The position numbers and the translations under genes were made by a program. A stretch of 64,000 nucleotides of DNA. Origin: Prevotella sp. (lineage in GTDB: Bacteria; Bacteroidota; Bacteroidia; Bacteroidales; Bacteroidaceae). This document shows, in pieces, positions 32,096 to 39,650 of this stretch. A model generated the notes under the pieces. The model searched no databases and was not told the origin of the DNA. It saw only the letters and a program-made list of their open reading frames with translations. The DNA lies in the NCBI GenBank assembly GCA_017483805.1, contig JAFUUL010000096.1, forward strand, positions 29,578 through 93,577, given 5' to 3'. Position 1 is the first letter of the stretch. Each line of letters begins with the position of its first letter.

Positions 32096-34999
32096 ATGAG
32101 AAAAAATTTTCTTATTCTGATGTTGCTGTCTCTCTTGCCGTTGGCAGGATGGGCTGCTGACGGTGACATTCTTACGGAGCCGACAGCGAAAACAAGCCTG
32201 ACTTACTCTGGAAGTGCTCAGGAATTGGTTAATGCTGGTACCGTTGATGGCTCCAATTACAGCATATTCTATGCTGTGGTAGCCTCTACAGAGGATGCAC
32301 CTGCTTGGAGTATTGGCGAAGGTGGCAAATTCTCTAAGACCCTTCCTAAGGCTACTGATGCTGGTACTTACCATGTGTATTTTGTGGCTTATGAGGATGG
32401 TGTTGCTAGCCCTTCAACGCCTACGGTTGAGAAGCGTGTGACTGTTACCATCGATAAAAAGGAATTGACTGTAAGTACGGACTATACTGCTCCTACTAAG
32501 ATTTCCTCTTTGACCTATTCAGGTGCTGCACAGCAACTGATAAATGCTGGTACCGTTACGAATGCAGCCAATAGTGGTAACTTTACCTACACGCTGGATG
32601 AGACTAACTATACTAATGCCACTGAGGTAAAGGGTACTGATGCTAAGACATACACCATTAAGTGGTCTCTGCCTGGTAGCAAGAACTACAAGCCTGCTCA
32701 AGGTACAATCAGTGATGCTGCTATCGCTAAGAAGAGCATTGAAGACATGACCTTCAATTTTGTTCTAGGTGCTGCTACCCGTACCTATGGTGACGAATGG
32801 GCTGCTCCAACTTTCACCGTTGCTAAGTTGAATAATGTTGACGTGACTTATGATGTGAAGTGGTACACCAATACTGATTGCACAGAGGGTGAGACCGCTG
32901 CACCTGCCAAGGCCAATACTGTTGGTTACTATGCAAAGGTTACAGGTAATGGCAACTTCGAGGGCTCTTTGGCCTATGCTGCAAGTACACGTGATTGGAC
33001 TTTCACTGTTGCAAAGAGACAACTGCGCATCTTGGTGAATCCGCAGGAGAAAGCATACAATGGCCAGGAACAGACGGCTGATGCTGACTTCACTATCATC
33101 GGTTGGAGCGATGAGGATGAGGCCAAGGAATACACTGGCATTACTACCACAAAGGTGAACGATTCTGAGACGGTTAAGACTGTTGGTACCTATAAAATGA
33201 AGGCTGCTACATTGACTGATGCTGCTAAGATTGGTACTGATAAGATTACAGACAACTACACTCCCGTCTACATGGAGCAGGGTTATCTGAAAATTACTCC
33301 GTTGACTCTTACTGTTGCTGTTAATGCAGACAAGCACATTACTTTTGGTGGAACGCTTCCTTCTGATGCCACTTTGAGCAGCGCTGCCAATTTAGCAACC
33401 GTTACAGGTGTCCTTGTGGACACTGAAAATTCAATTGATGAGACCAGTTCTGTAAAGGAAGCTCTGAAGGTTGGTCTGAAAGCACAGGAAACTGCTAATG
33501 CAGACTTCTACAAGGATCGTGATAAGTATACGGGCTGCTGGGCTGTCAAATATAATGCCGACGATGCTACTCTGAAGAACTATAATGTTGTAACAACAGA
33601 TAAGGACTTCTATATTGATGGCGCTGGCTTCACTATTATGGCTATCGGCGCCAGCAAGACTTACGATGGCAATGATATTTCGAATGCAGGTCTGAGTTAT
33701 ATCGCATTTGATGATAATGACGATGTGGTAGAGCTGCCCTCGTCTGCTACTGTGACCTATGAGGTATATGATGCTGAAAACGATACATGGTCAGCAACTC
33801 TCCCCTCAAGCGTAGGTAACTACAAGTATCGTGTTGCTGCCAGCGAAGGCTATGCTTCTGGTAACTATGATGCCAGCCTGATTAAGTATGAGTCTGCCAG
33901 CGTGAAGATCAAGGCTAAGAAGATTAATATCACTGTGAAGCCCATCACTCTGCATGTTGGTGACGATGCTGACATTCTGAACAAGTATGCAACGTATGAA
34001 GTTGCCGAGACTACTCCGTTGGTTGGCAGTGAGAAACTGAATGTCATCTTCACCTTCGAGAGCGCATTAACGAGCGATGGTGACCACTGGGATGCTACTG
34101 CGAAGGCTTTGAAGGCTGCAACGGAGACTCCTATTGCAAGTGCTATCAGCGCACATCTGGCAACTGCTTCCGACTATGAAGCAGAGGAAAAATATGATTT
34201 GCTGAACAACGGCAACTATGAGTTGGAAGTTGTTACTCCAGCAGCACTGACCATTGCCGCAGGTACGAGTTTCGTATTTGATGTAAACGATCGCATTCTG
34301 GAGAAGATTGAGGATGCTGATGGTACGGAGGAGGCCGCAGTGAAGTTCGCAAACACTAAGTACAAGCTGCCTGCTGGCAAGTGGCGCACTCTGGTCCTGC
34401 CGTTCGACATTACTCCTCTGGAGTTCAGCAACGCTATCAGCAAGTACGCTCTGTTCAACACGCTGGAGTCTGCCAACATCGAGACCAACCAAATTGTATT
34501 CACACTTGAGCAGAAGAATCTGCCTGCCAACAAGCCGTTCCTTGTGAAGGTTCCTGAGGCTGTGAATCTGGATGAAGTTACATTCACTGGTCGTACAATC
34601 GCTTACGAGGAGATTCCTACACACGCTATTACTTCTGACAAGGTTAAGTTCATCGGTTCTTATGTGGACGAGACCATCACTGGCGGTGAGAAGATTATGT
34701 GGATGAGTACTAAGACTGGTTCCTTCGTAAAGGCTCTTGATGACAACAACGTTGCTAAGGACTTCACCAACTACTGCTTCCACGCTTACTTCGACCTGAC
34801 TGGCGCTGGCTTCGTTTCTGCTCCCCAGATTATTGTCGAGGAGGCTGACGGCAGCACTACTGCTATCAGCAGCATCAATGCCGACGGTATTGCTGTTGAG
34901 GCTGAAGGCTGGTACACGCTGAACGGTGTGAAGTTGCAGGCTGCTCCTACCACCAAGGGTATTTACATCCGCAATGGTAAGAAGGTTGTTGTTAAGTAA
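32096..34999 (+). CDS. Large secreted MBG-like repeat protein
   Basis: A 967-residue exported protein: signal peptide MRKNFLILMLLSLLPLAGWA, then seven or more Ig-like modules with the MBG signature (LTYSGSAQELVNAG, LTYSGAAQQLINAG, KAYNGQEQTAD, KTYDGNDIS), linkers such as VTIDKKELTV and a C-terminal module (KLPAGKWRTLVLPFDITPLEF, LPANKPFLVKVPEAVN). The tail IYIRNGKKVVVK with YTLNGVKLQ matches the M6 protein. Probably a cell-surface or outer-membrane-associated adhesin-like protein; exact role unknown. Codons end mostly in T or A, unlike neighbours rich in C/G, which suggests high expression or acquisition. Confidence 0.8.
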   Translation: MRKNFLILMLLSLLPLAGWAADGDILTEPTAKTSLTYSGSAQELVNAGTVDGSNYSIFYAVVASTEDAPAWSIGEGGKFSKTLPKATDAGTYHVYFVAYEDGVASPSTPTVEKRVTVTIDKKELTVSTDYTAPTKISSLTYSGAAQQLINAGTVTNAANSGNFTYTLDETNYTNATEVKGTDAKTYTIKWSLPGSKNYKPAQGTISDAAIAKKSIEDMTFNFVLGAATRTYGDEWAAPTFTVAKLNNVDVTYDVKWYTNTDCTEGETAAPAKANTVGYYAKVTGNGNFEGSLAYAASTRDWTFTVAKRQLRILVNPQEKAYNGQEQTADADFTIIGWSDEDEAKEYTGITTTKVNDSETVKTVGTYKMKAATLTDAAKIGTDKITDNYTPVYMEQGYLKITPLTLTVAVNADKHITFGGTLPSDATLSSAANLATVTGVLVDTENSIDETSSVKEALKVGLKAQETANADFYKDRDKYTGCWAVKYNADDATLKNYNVVTTDKDFYIDGAGFTIMAIGASKTYDGNDISNAGLSYIAFDDNDDVVELPSSATVTYEVYDAENDTWSATLPSSVGNYKYRVAASEGYASGNYDASLIKYESASVKIKAKKINITVKPITLHVGDDADILNKYATYEVAETTPLVGSEKLNVIFTFESALTSDGDHWDATAKALKAATETPIASAISAHLATASDYEAEEKYDLLNNGNYELEVVTPAALTIAAGTSFVFDVNDRILEKIEDADGTEEAAVKFANTKYKLPAGKWRTLVLPFDITPLEFSNAISKYALFNTLESANIETNQIVFTLEQKNLPANKPFLVKVPEAVNLDEVTFTGRTIAYEEIPTHAITSDKVKFIGSYVDETITGGEKIMWMSTKTGSFVKALDDNNVAKDFTNYCFHAYFDLTGAGFVSAPQIIVEEADGSTTAISSINADGIAVEAEGWYTLNGVKLQAAPTTKGIYIRNGKKVVVK

Positions 35000-35016
35000 T
35001 TGATCATCCCTATCAA

Positions 35017-35052
35017 GAGTTCGCTCACTCCTTGAAGAGCGTGAGCGAACTC
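35017..35052 (+). terminator. Strong hairpin between the MBG-like gene and the 46-aa gene
   Basis: Perfect 12-bp stem GAGTTCGCTCAC/GTGAGCGAACTC with a 12-nt loop. It is followed by TTCTATAATT rather than a T run, so it may stabilise the 3' end or only partly terminate, leaving some readthrough to 35086. Confidence 0.65.
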
Positions 35053-35085
35053 TTCTATAATTAATCGAACAATAAAGAAACTGAA

Positions 35086-35226
35086 ATGAAAAAGACAGTA
35101 TATCAAGCCCCTGATACAGAGGTTGTAAAGTTGGCTTACGAGTCTGCTTTGCTGGACGCAAGTTATAACGACACGACAGTTATCACAATAGATGATAACG
35201 CAGGCGATGATGAGCCTGAACGCTAA
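35086..35226 (+). CDS. Small 46-residue peptide of the MKKxYxxPxxEVxxL type
   Basis: Peptide reads MKKTVYQAPDTEVVKLAYES then ALLDASYNDTTVITIDDNAGDDEPER. It has a good ribosome site context (AACTGAAATG) and follows the hairpin after the MBG-like gene by 33 bases. Many Bacteroidales genomes carry similar short peptides with a Tyr/Pro N-terminus and a Leu-Leu-Ala-Ser core followed by an acidic tail, often near surface protein genes; their job is not known to me. No signal peptide. Its short length and low complexity limit confidence. Confidence 0.6.
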   Translation: MKKTVYQAPDTEVVKLAYESALLDASYNDTTVITIDDNAGDDEPER

Positions 35227-35285
35227 GAGTAGCATTTAGTCTTAGGTACAGGGCTGTGTGCTTTGCACCTTAGATAGGCAAAGTT

Positions 35286-35372
35286 CTAGAAGTGGCGGAA
35301 TTGGTAGACGCGCTTGATTTGGAATCAGGTGTCTCGTTAAGAGACGTGCGGGTTCGAGTCCCGTCTTTTATT
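35286..35372 (+). tRNA. Type II tRNA-like gene: Leu-type scaffold, UGG anticodon, weak acceptor
   Basis: The D arm GCGGAATTGGTAGACGC, the long variable arm GTCTC/GAGAC with a GTTAA loop, and the T arm GCGGG-TTCGAGT-CCCGT are those of a bacterial leucine tRNA. The anticodon stem CTTGA/TCAGG holds the loop TTTGGAA, giving UGG, a proline anticodon. The acceptor CTAGAAG/CTTTTAT pairs at six of seven positions (one G-T pair, end mismatched), the discriminator is T instead of A, and no CCA is encoded. It could be a tRNA gene with changed identity, a tRNA-derived regulatory RNA, or a decaying pseudogene. Confidence 0.6.
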
Positions 35373-35463
35373 ACTATTCAAGAAGAAAGATTCTTGATTC
35401 CTTAATCTGCAAGGACAGACCTTTGCAATCCAAAGGGTTAAGAAACTTCTCCTTGACATAACA

Positions 35464-35509
35464 GAAGGTGGGCGCAGGCCCGAGTGTTTGCTGCCCACCT
35501 TTTCTCTTA
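35464..35509 (+). terminator. Terminator hairpin following the tRNA-like gene
   Basis: Stem AAGGTGGGC/GCCCACCTT with a 19-nt loop, then TTCTCTT. Between 35373 and 35464 several short hairpins (CAAGAA/TTCTTG; CCTTTG/CAAAGG) are found but no gene. Confidence 0.75.
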
Positions 35510-35515
35510 AAGAGA

Positions 35516-35565
35516 CGCAAAGCCATCATGGGATGATGCAAGGATGAGCGAAACATCGCTTTGCG
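35516..35565 (+). ncRNA. Predicted three-way-junction RNA element
   Basis: Closing helix CGCAAAGC/GCTTTGCG (8 bp, perfect) encloses two hairpins: CATCAT-GGG-ATGATG and GATG-AGCGAAA-CATC, with a 4-nt linker. It ends just ahead of the first 123-bp repeat copy. Whether it is transcribed is not shown. Confidence 0.5.
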
Positions 35566-35573
35566 ACGAACAA

Positions 35574-35696
35574 TTCCGAAAGGAATGTTTTGTTTATTAA
35601 ATTGTTAATAAAGACACATTCGGCCCGCCGGCTCGTGAGAGTAGGCAGAGCCAACAAAAAGAAAACGAAAGTCGCCGGCCCGTGATGGGTCGGCGG
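35574..35696 (+). repeat. 123-bp direct repeat, copy 1
   Basis: Differs from copy 2 at one position (GGCAGAGCC versus GGCAAAGCC). Contains TTTATTAA/TTAATAAA and GCCGGCCC/GGGTCGGC inverted repeats. Upstream 8 bases also resemble copy 2 with two transitions. Confidence 0.9.
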
Positions 35697-35759
35697 CTTG
35701 TTTTCGGGGAAAGATATTGGTATGTCTTCCAATTGAGATCGGTCAGCGTGATCGCTACG

Positions 35760-36176
35760 TTATTGCTTCTTATATTTCGATTTCTGAGCCCAGTCCTCAA
35801 GTTGAATGTCTGGGATATGGTCAAAATGCTTGAGATTCGAGGTGACCATAATGAGATCATGATAGACAGCACAGGAACCTATCAGCAGGTCGAACTCCCC
35901 AATCATACGCCCTTGCTCCTCAAGCAGTGCTTTGTTCTCCCCATATAGGCGGAGCGAAGGCAGTAATGGCATAAGATCGAATGACTGTAGAATCTTGTCT
36001 ACATCTCCGAAGTGGTCTGAATTCCCTGATTTGGCGGCACCAAAGAATAATTCTGCAATAGTGATGTCTGTCACGAAGCAATTCTCTTCACCTGCGGCTT
36101 CCACTTTGTCAAGCACTCGAGTGTTGTGCTTGATAACTTCAATACAGATATCTGTATCAAGTAGATATTGTTTCAT
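35760..36176 (-). CDS. PIN-domain toxin, VapC-like
   Basis: Predicted RNase toxin. I use the ATG at 36176 (MKQYLLDTDICIEVIK); 138 residues. PIN acidic residues are seen: the first Asp in LLDTDICIE, Glu in DITIAELFFGAAK, and Asp in GEFDLLIGSCAV, followed by MVTSNLKHFDHIPDIQLEDW, a typical end of the family. The antitoxin gene lies upstream, separated by four bases. Members usually cut tRNA or rRNA; the target here is unknown. The module is bracketed by 123-bp direct repeats. Confidence 0.88.
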   Translation of the reverse strand: MKQYLLDTDICIEVIKHNTRVLDKVEAAGEENCFVTDITIAELFFGAAKSGNSDHFGDVDKILQSFDLMPLLPSLRLYGENKALLEEQGRMIGEFDLLIGSCAVYHDLIMVTSNLKHFDHIPDIQLEDWAQKSKYKKQ

Positions 36177-36180
36177 GGTC

Positions 36181-36411
36181 TTACCAACTTTCAACAGTTC
36201 TTCCATGATACTCATGGTCTCTGAGACTGTCAGCATCCACTTCAGTCCAATCACCTTTGAAACAATTCCGCAGGTTGGGGCGCACACGCTTCTTGTCTGC
36301 ACCGACGCGCATTGAGTTTGACAATTTGGATATCAAATCAAGTTTGTCGCTATTACTGAGTGATGCCAGCACAACCATATACATATCTGTTATGTTTCGT
36401 GTACCTATCAT
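36181..36411 (-). CDS. Antitoxin of the VapBC-like pair
   Basis: A 76-residue basic protein (ISKLSNSMRVGADKKRVRPNLRNCFKGDW) immediately upstream of the PIN toxin. Position, size and spacing are those of an antitoxin; the sequence contains no VapB/AbrB or RHH motif that I recognise with confidence. It probably binds the promoter just upstream and neutralises the toxin through its C-terminus. Assigned mainly on context. Confidence 0.7.
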   Translation of the reverse strand: MIGTRNITDMYMVVLASLSNSDKLDLISKLSNSMRVGADKKRVRPNLRNCFKGDWTEVDADSLRDHEYHGRTVESW

Positions 36412-36477
36412 ATTAAACTCCTTATAATTAGGTGATACCGCATAATTTATTCTCTATTGTGTGTGATAAACACGCTG

Positions 36478-36485
36478 CAAAGATA
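36478..36485 (-). promoter_or_regulatory. -7 box for the toxin-antitoxin pair
   Basis: TATCTTTG on the minus strand, 66 bases upstream of the antitoxin start, located inside the unit bounded by the direct repeats. Confidence 0.6.
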
Positions 36486-36539
36486 CGAAAAAAAAATTAA
36501 GAACAAAAATAATACGAGTATTTTTGTTGTGATGAACAC

Positions 36540-36662
36540 TTCCGAAAGGAATGTTTTGTTTATTAAATTGTTAATAAAGACACATTCGGCCCGCCGGCTC
36601 GTGAGAGTAGGCAAAGCCAACAAAAAGAAAACGAAAGTCGCCGGCCCGTGATGGGTCGGCGG
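36540..36662 (+). repeat. 123-bp direct repeat, copy 2
   Basis: 122 of 123 positions identical to copy 1, starting 966 bases later. Between 36412 and 36689 I see only the antitoxin promoter and this repeat. Confidence 0.9.
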
Positions 36663-36689
36663 GTTATATACTCAACCTGTGATAGTCAA

Positions 36690-37241
36690 TTAAGAAATGT
36701 CGCCTGATGGGGCGAACAGCGAGAAGTTCACGCTGCCGTACTGGCGATGCTCGATGAAATGGGGATGGGCGGAGAAGTCGTGATCCTTGCCGTGCTCGAA
36801 GACGAAGATGCCGCCCTCCCGGAGGATGCCTTTTTCGAAGATGAGGTCGGGAATCTGGGGTAGTTCCTTTAGGGCGTATGGCGGGTCGGCAAAGATGAAG
36901 TCGAACTGCTGGTGGCAGGACTTGAGGAAACGGAACACGTCGCCGCGGAGGGGGAGGGCCTGGCCGTCGGCTTCCAGTCTCTTCAGGCAGTCGCAGATGA
37001 AGCGGTGGTGGTCGCGGTCCTGCTCGATGCTGATCACCTGGCTGCAGCCGCGGGAGAGGAGTTCGAGCGTGATGCTGCCCGTGCCGGAGAAGAGGTCGAG
37101 GGCGGTGGCTCCGTCGAAGTCGATGTAGCGGGTGAGCACGTTGAAGATGTTCTCCTTGGCAAAGTCGGTGGTAGGCCGTGCCTTGAACGAGCGCGGAATC
37201 TCAAAATGGCGTCCCTTGTATTTCCCAGTTATAATCCTCAT
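36690..37241 (-). CDS. rsmD: 16S rRNA (guanine-966-N2)-methyltransferase
   Basis: Methylates G966 of 16S rRNA in the assembled 30S subunit. The 183-residue protein begins MRIITGKYKGRHFEIP and shows FDGATALDLFSGTGSITLELLSRG (SAM loop) and the catalytic FIFADPPYALKEL. Downstream of the DUF3822 gene in the same direction, 26 bases apart, with an ACTCATC-type repeat in the gap. Confidence 0.95.
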   Translation of the reverse strand: MRIITGKYKGRHFEIPRSFKARPTTDFAKENIFNVLTRYIDFDGATALDLFSGTGSITLELLSRGCSQVISIEQDRDHHRFICDCLKRLEADGQALPLRGDVFRFLKSCHQQFDFIFADPPYALKELPQIPDLIFEKGILREGGIFVFEHGKDHDFSAHPHFIEHRQYGSVNFSLFAPSGDIS

Positions 37242-37277
37242 TCTTCACTCATCACTTATCACTTCTTTCATCTTCCT
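37239..37277. repeat. ACTCATC-type repeat between DUF3822 and rsmD genes
   Basis: Units TTCACTCATCACTTATCACTTC, same family as those in queE and in the BASS transporter gene. Confidence 0.6.
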
Positions 37278-38092
37278 TTCACAAACAGCGTCTGCAGGTC
37301 GTAGGGCATTCCCTTGATCTGCGTCACGGGATGGTTGTTGAAGTCGGCAGCGGGGTTGATCACGTAGACCTTCTCCACGTAGTGCTTCAGTTCATCCAGC
37401 AACTGTTCCTGTTCGGGAATCTCGCCCACCAGATGCAACTCGTCGTGCTTGGCATCCAGTTGCAGTTGGTTCCAGATGTAGAGCAGATAGTAGATGGAAT
37501 CCTTGGTGCGGACGGCATCGAAGGAGTTGCTGAACCGGAAGCGGTTCTGCTGGAAACCGAACACCTCGAGGCGATTCTCGTGGAAATAGCCGTAGAGTTT
37601 CTGGCGGGAGCCGGTGAAACTGCGCTGGTGCAGATGGCGCCAGACGGGCGAGATGGCCGTGATGAGGCGTACGTCCTGGAAATGGTCGTCGACGACGAGC
37701 CGCAGGTCACGGTTCATAGAGAATACGGCCACAGCGTTCAGGTCGGGCAGCACGTTGTAGTACATAGCGTCTTGCTCCTGACGGGGGAAGGCGTGGTTGT
37801 GCAGCGTCTCGATGTCGTTCTCGTTGAAGGTCTCGATGGGCACGAGCAGCACGTCGGAGTCGATGGACACGCGCACCCTGGGCGGTGCCTGTAGCAGGAG
37901 GTCGGCCTGGCGGAAGGCTTCGCGCAGATTGGCGGCCATCGAGACGCCGCTCTTCACGACGAAAGGCTCGTAGACGATGTCTTTCCCCTGCTCCTGGGGC
38001 ATGGCGAACGACAGGGTGCCCCGCCCGATGCGGATGGTGAGGCGCTGTTTAATTGCTAAATTCACGTTAATAGTGCTGTCAGAGTTTTGCAT
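37268..38092 (-). CDS. DUF3822 family protein
   Basis: A 274-residue cytoplasmic protein I recognise as DUF3822, conserved in Bacteroidota and usually found near rsmD or coaD. I use the ATG at 38092 (MQNSDSTINVNLAIKQRLTIRIGRGTLSFAM); extending further upstream enters the bidirectional promoter. Two internal halves look related (LVPIETFNENDIETLHNH..., and KLYGYFHENRLEVFGFQQNRFRFSNSF). No catalytic motif is visible; an actin-like fold has been proposed for such families, which I cannot confirm here. Confidence 0.8.
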   Translation of the reverse strand: MQNSDSTINVNLAIKQRLTIRIGRGTLSFAMPQEQGKDIVYEPFVVKSGVSMAANLREAFRQADLLLQAPPRVRVSIDSDVLLVPIETFNENDIETLHNHAFPRQEQDAMYYNVLPDLNAVAVFSMNRDLRLVVDDHFQDVRLITAISPVWRHLHQRSFTGSRQKLYGYFHENRLEVFGFQQNRFRFSNSFDAVRTKDSIYYLLYIWNQLQLDAKHDELHLVGEIPEQEQLLDELKHYVEKVYVINPAADFNNHPVTQIKGMPYDLQTLFVKGR

Positions 38093-38106
38093 TCCGATTT
38101 TTTTGT

Positions 38107-38124
38107 TTACCTTTGCAAAGGTAA
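38107..38124. promoter_or_regulatory. Palindromic bidirectional promoter
   Basis: TTACCTTTGCAAAGGTAA is an 18-bp perfect palindrome holding a -7 box TACCTTTG on each strand: 38108-38115 for the helicase gene and 38116-38123 on the minus strand for the DUF3822 gene. Confidence 0.65.
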
Positions 38125-38126
38125 TA

Positions 38127-38172
38127 CAAAAAGTGAAAAGGTTGAAAAGTAAAAAGGTAAAAAAGGTTAAAG
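38127..38172 (+). repeat. AAAAGGT-type low-complexity repeat before the helicase gene
   Basis: Units AAAGTGAAAAGG, TTGAAAAGTAAAAAGG, TAAAAAAGG. This forms almost all of the predicted leader. Confidence 0.6.
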
Positions 38173-38173
38173 T

Positions 38174-39619
38174 ATGATAACCGATGAACTGAAAGGCAGA
38201 ATCAGGCAGGCTTTTGGCTTCGTGCCGACGGCAGAGCAGGAACGCGCGATGGGGGTGTTTTCCGATTTCCTGACGGCTCGCTCCGACAGTGCCGTGATGG
38301 TGCTGCGCGGATCGGCCGGCACGGGCAAGACCACGCTGGCGGCAGCCATCGTGCGGGCACTGCTGGGCCTGAAGCAGAAACTGCTGCTGATGGCACCGAC
38401 GGGGCGGGCGGCCAAGGTCTTCTCGCTCTATGCTGACCATCCGGCCTACACCATCCACCGGCGCATCTACCGGCAGAAGACGGCGGGCGACCTCTCGGCT
38501 TTCAACCTGAACGACAACCTGCATGCCGACACCTTATTTATAATAGACGAGGCCTCGATGATTTCCTATGGGGGCAATACGCTCAACGCCCAGTTCGGTT
38601 CAGGCTCGCTGCTCGACGATCTGGTGCGGTATGTCTACAACGGGCGTAACTGCCGGATGCTCCTCATCGGCGACAAGGCCCAGTTGCCGCCAGTGGGCGA
38701 GGAGGAGAGCCCGGCCCTGATGGGCGGCGTGCTGCGTGGCTACGGGCTGGATGTCTATGAGACTGATCTGAACGAGGTGCTCCGTCAAAGGCAACGGGTA
38801 GGCGGGCAAAGCCCGGGAATGGGGCTACATTCGGGCATCCTGTGGAACGCCACGCAGATCAGAAGCCTGGTGGACGACCTGGTGCTGCCGAAACTCCGCA
38901 TCAAAGGCTTCGCCGACATCAGCATCGTGCCGGGCGATGAACTCATCGAGTCGCTGGCCACGAGTTACAGCCGTGCCGGCATCGACGAGACCATCGTCAT
39001 CACCCGCAGCAACAAGCGGGCCAACATCTACAACCAGGGCATCCGCCGCACCATCCTCGACCGTGAGGATGAACTCTGTCGCGGCGACCAACTCATGATT
39101 GTGAAGAACAACTATTTCTGGGCTAAGGGCGAGGAGGCACCGCCGTTCCTGGCCAATGGCGATCTGTGTGTGGTGCAGCGCGTCCGTCATCACCAGGAAC
39201 TCTACGGTTTCCGCTTTGCCGAGGTGACGTTGCAGTTCCCCGACTACGATGACTACGAACTGACGGCCACCGTCCTGCTGGATACCCTCACAAGCGAGGC
39301 GCCGGCGCTGACCCACGAGCAGCAGGAAGCACTCTACGAGCAGGTGATGGCCGACTATGCCGACATCCCCCTGAAGGCCGACCGTATCAGCAAGATAAAG
39401 GCCGATGCCTACTACAACGCCCTGCAGGTGAAGTACGGCTATGCCGTCACCTGCCACAAGGCGCAAGGCGGACAGTGGGCGCATGTCTACATCGACCAGG
39501 GCTACATGACCGACGATATGCTCACCCCTGACTATATCCACTGGCTCTACACGGCCCTGACCCGTGCCACCGAGAAGGTCTTTCTGGTCAACTGGCCGAA
39601 GACGCAGATAGAAGAATAA
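38174..39619 (+). CDS. RecD-like ATP-dependent DNA helicase
   Basis: Superfamily 1 helicase of the RecD/RecD2 type, 481 residues. Walker A: VLRGSAGTGKTTLAAAIV; Walker B: LFIIDEASMIS; motif III GDKAQLPPVGEEESP; motifs near the C-terminus GYAVTCHKAQGGQWAHVYID and YTALTRATEKVFLVNWP. It lacks the long N-terminal domain of RecD2, so it may be a shorter Bacteroidota variant with a role in repair. No recB or recC partner is present in the window. ATG start at 38174 directly after the repeat-rich leader. Confidence 0.88.
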   Translation: MITDELKGRIRQAFGFVPTAEQERAMGVFSDFLTARSDSAVMVLRGSAGTGKTTLAAAIVRALLGLKQKLLLMAPTGRAAKVFSLYADHPAYTIHRRIYRQKTAGDLSAFNLNDNLHADTLFIIDEASMISYGGNTLNAQFGSGSLLDDLVRYVYNGRNCRMLLIGDKAQLPPVGEEESPALMGGVLRGYGLDVYETDLNEVLRQRQRVGGQSPGMGLHSGILWNATQIRSLVDDLVLPKLRIKGFADISIVPGDELIESLATSYSRAGIDETIVITRSNKRANIYNQGIRRTILDREDELCRGDQLMIVKNNYFWAKGEEAPPFLANGDLCVVQRVRHHQELYGFRFAEVTLQFPDYDDYELTATVLLDTLTSEAPALTHEQQEALYEQVMADYADIPLKADRISKIKADAYYNALQVKYGYAVTCHKAQGGQWAHVYIDQGYMTDDMLTPDYIHWLYTALTRATEKVFLVNWPKTQIEE

Positions 39620-39620
39620 A

Positions 39621-39650
39621 AAGAGGGAAGCCGCGCTCCCCTCTTAATTC
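39621..39650 (+). terminator. Terminator of the helicase gene
   Basis: AAGAGGG/CCCTCTT stem with 11-nt loop, followed by AATTCTTAAC. Confidence 0.65.

Noticed and set aside
36457-36651. Small plus-strand frame (about 64 codons) reading through repeat copy 2
   Set aside because: Part of the repeat in copy 1 has the same frame, but there is no ribosome site and the start lies in the antitoxin promoter; kept only as a note in the repeat finding.
35574-36662. Integron or IS element
   Set aside because: Direct repeats bracket the module but no integrase, transposase or terminal inverted repeat is present.
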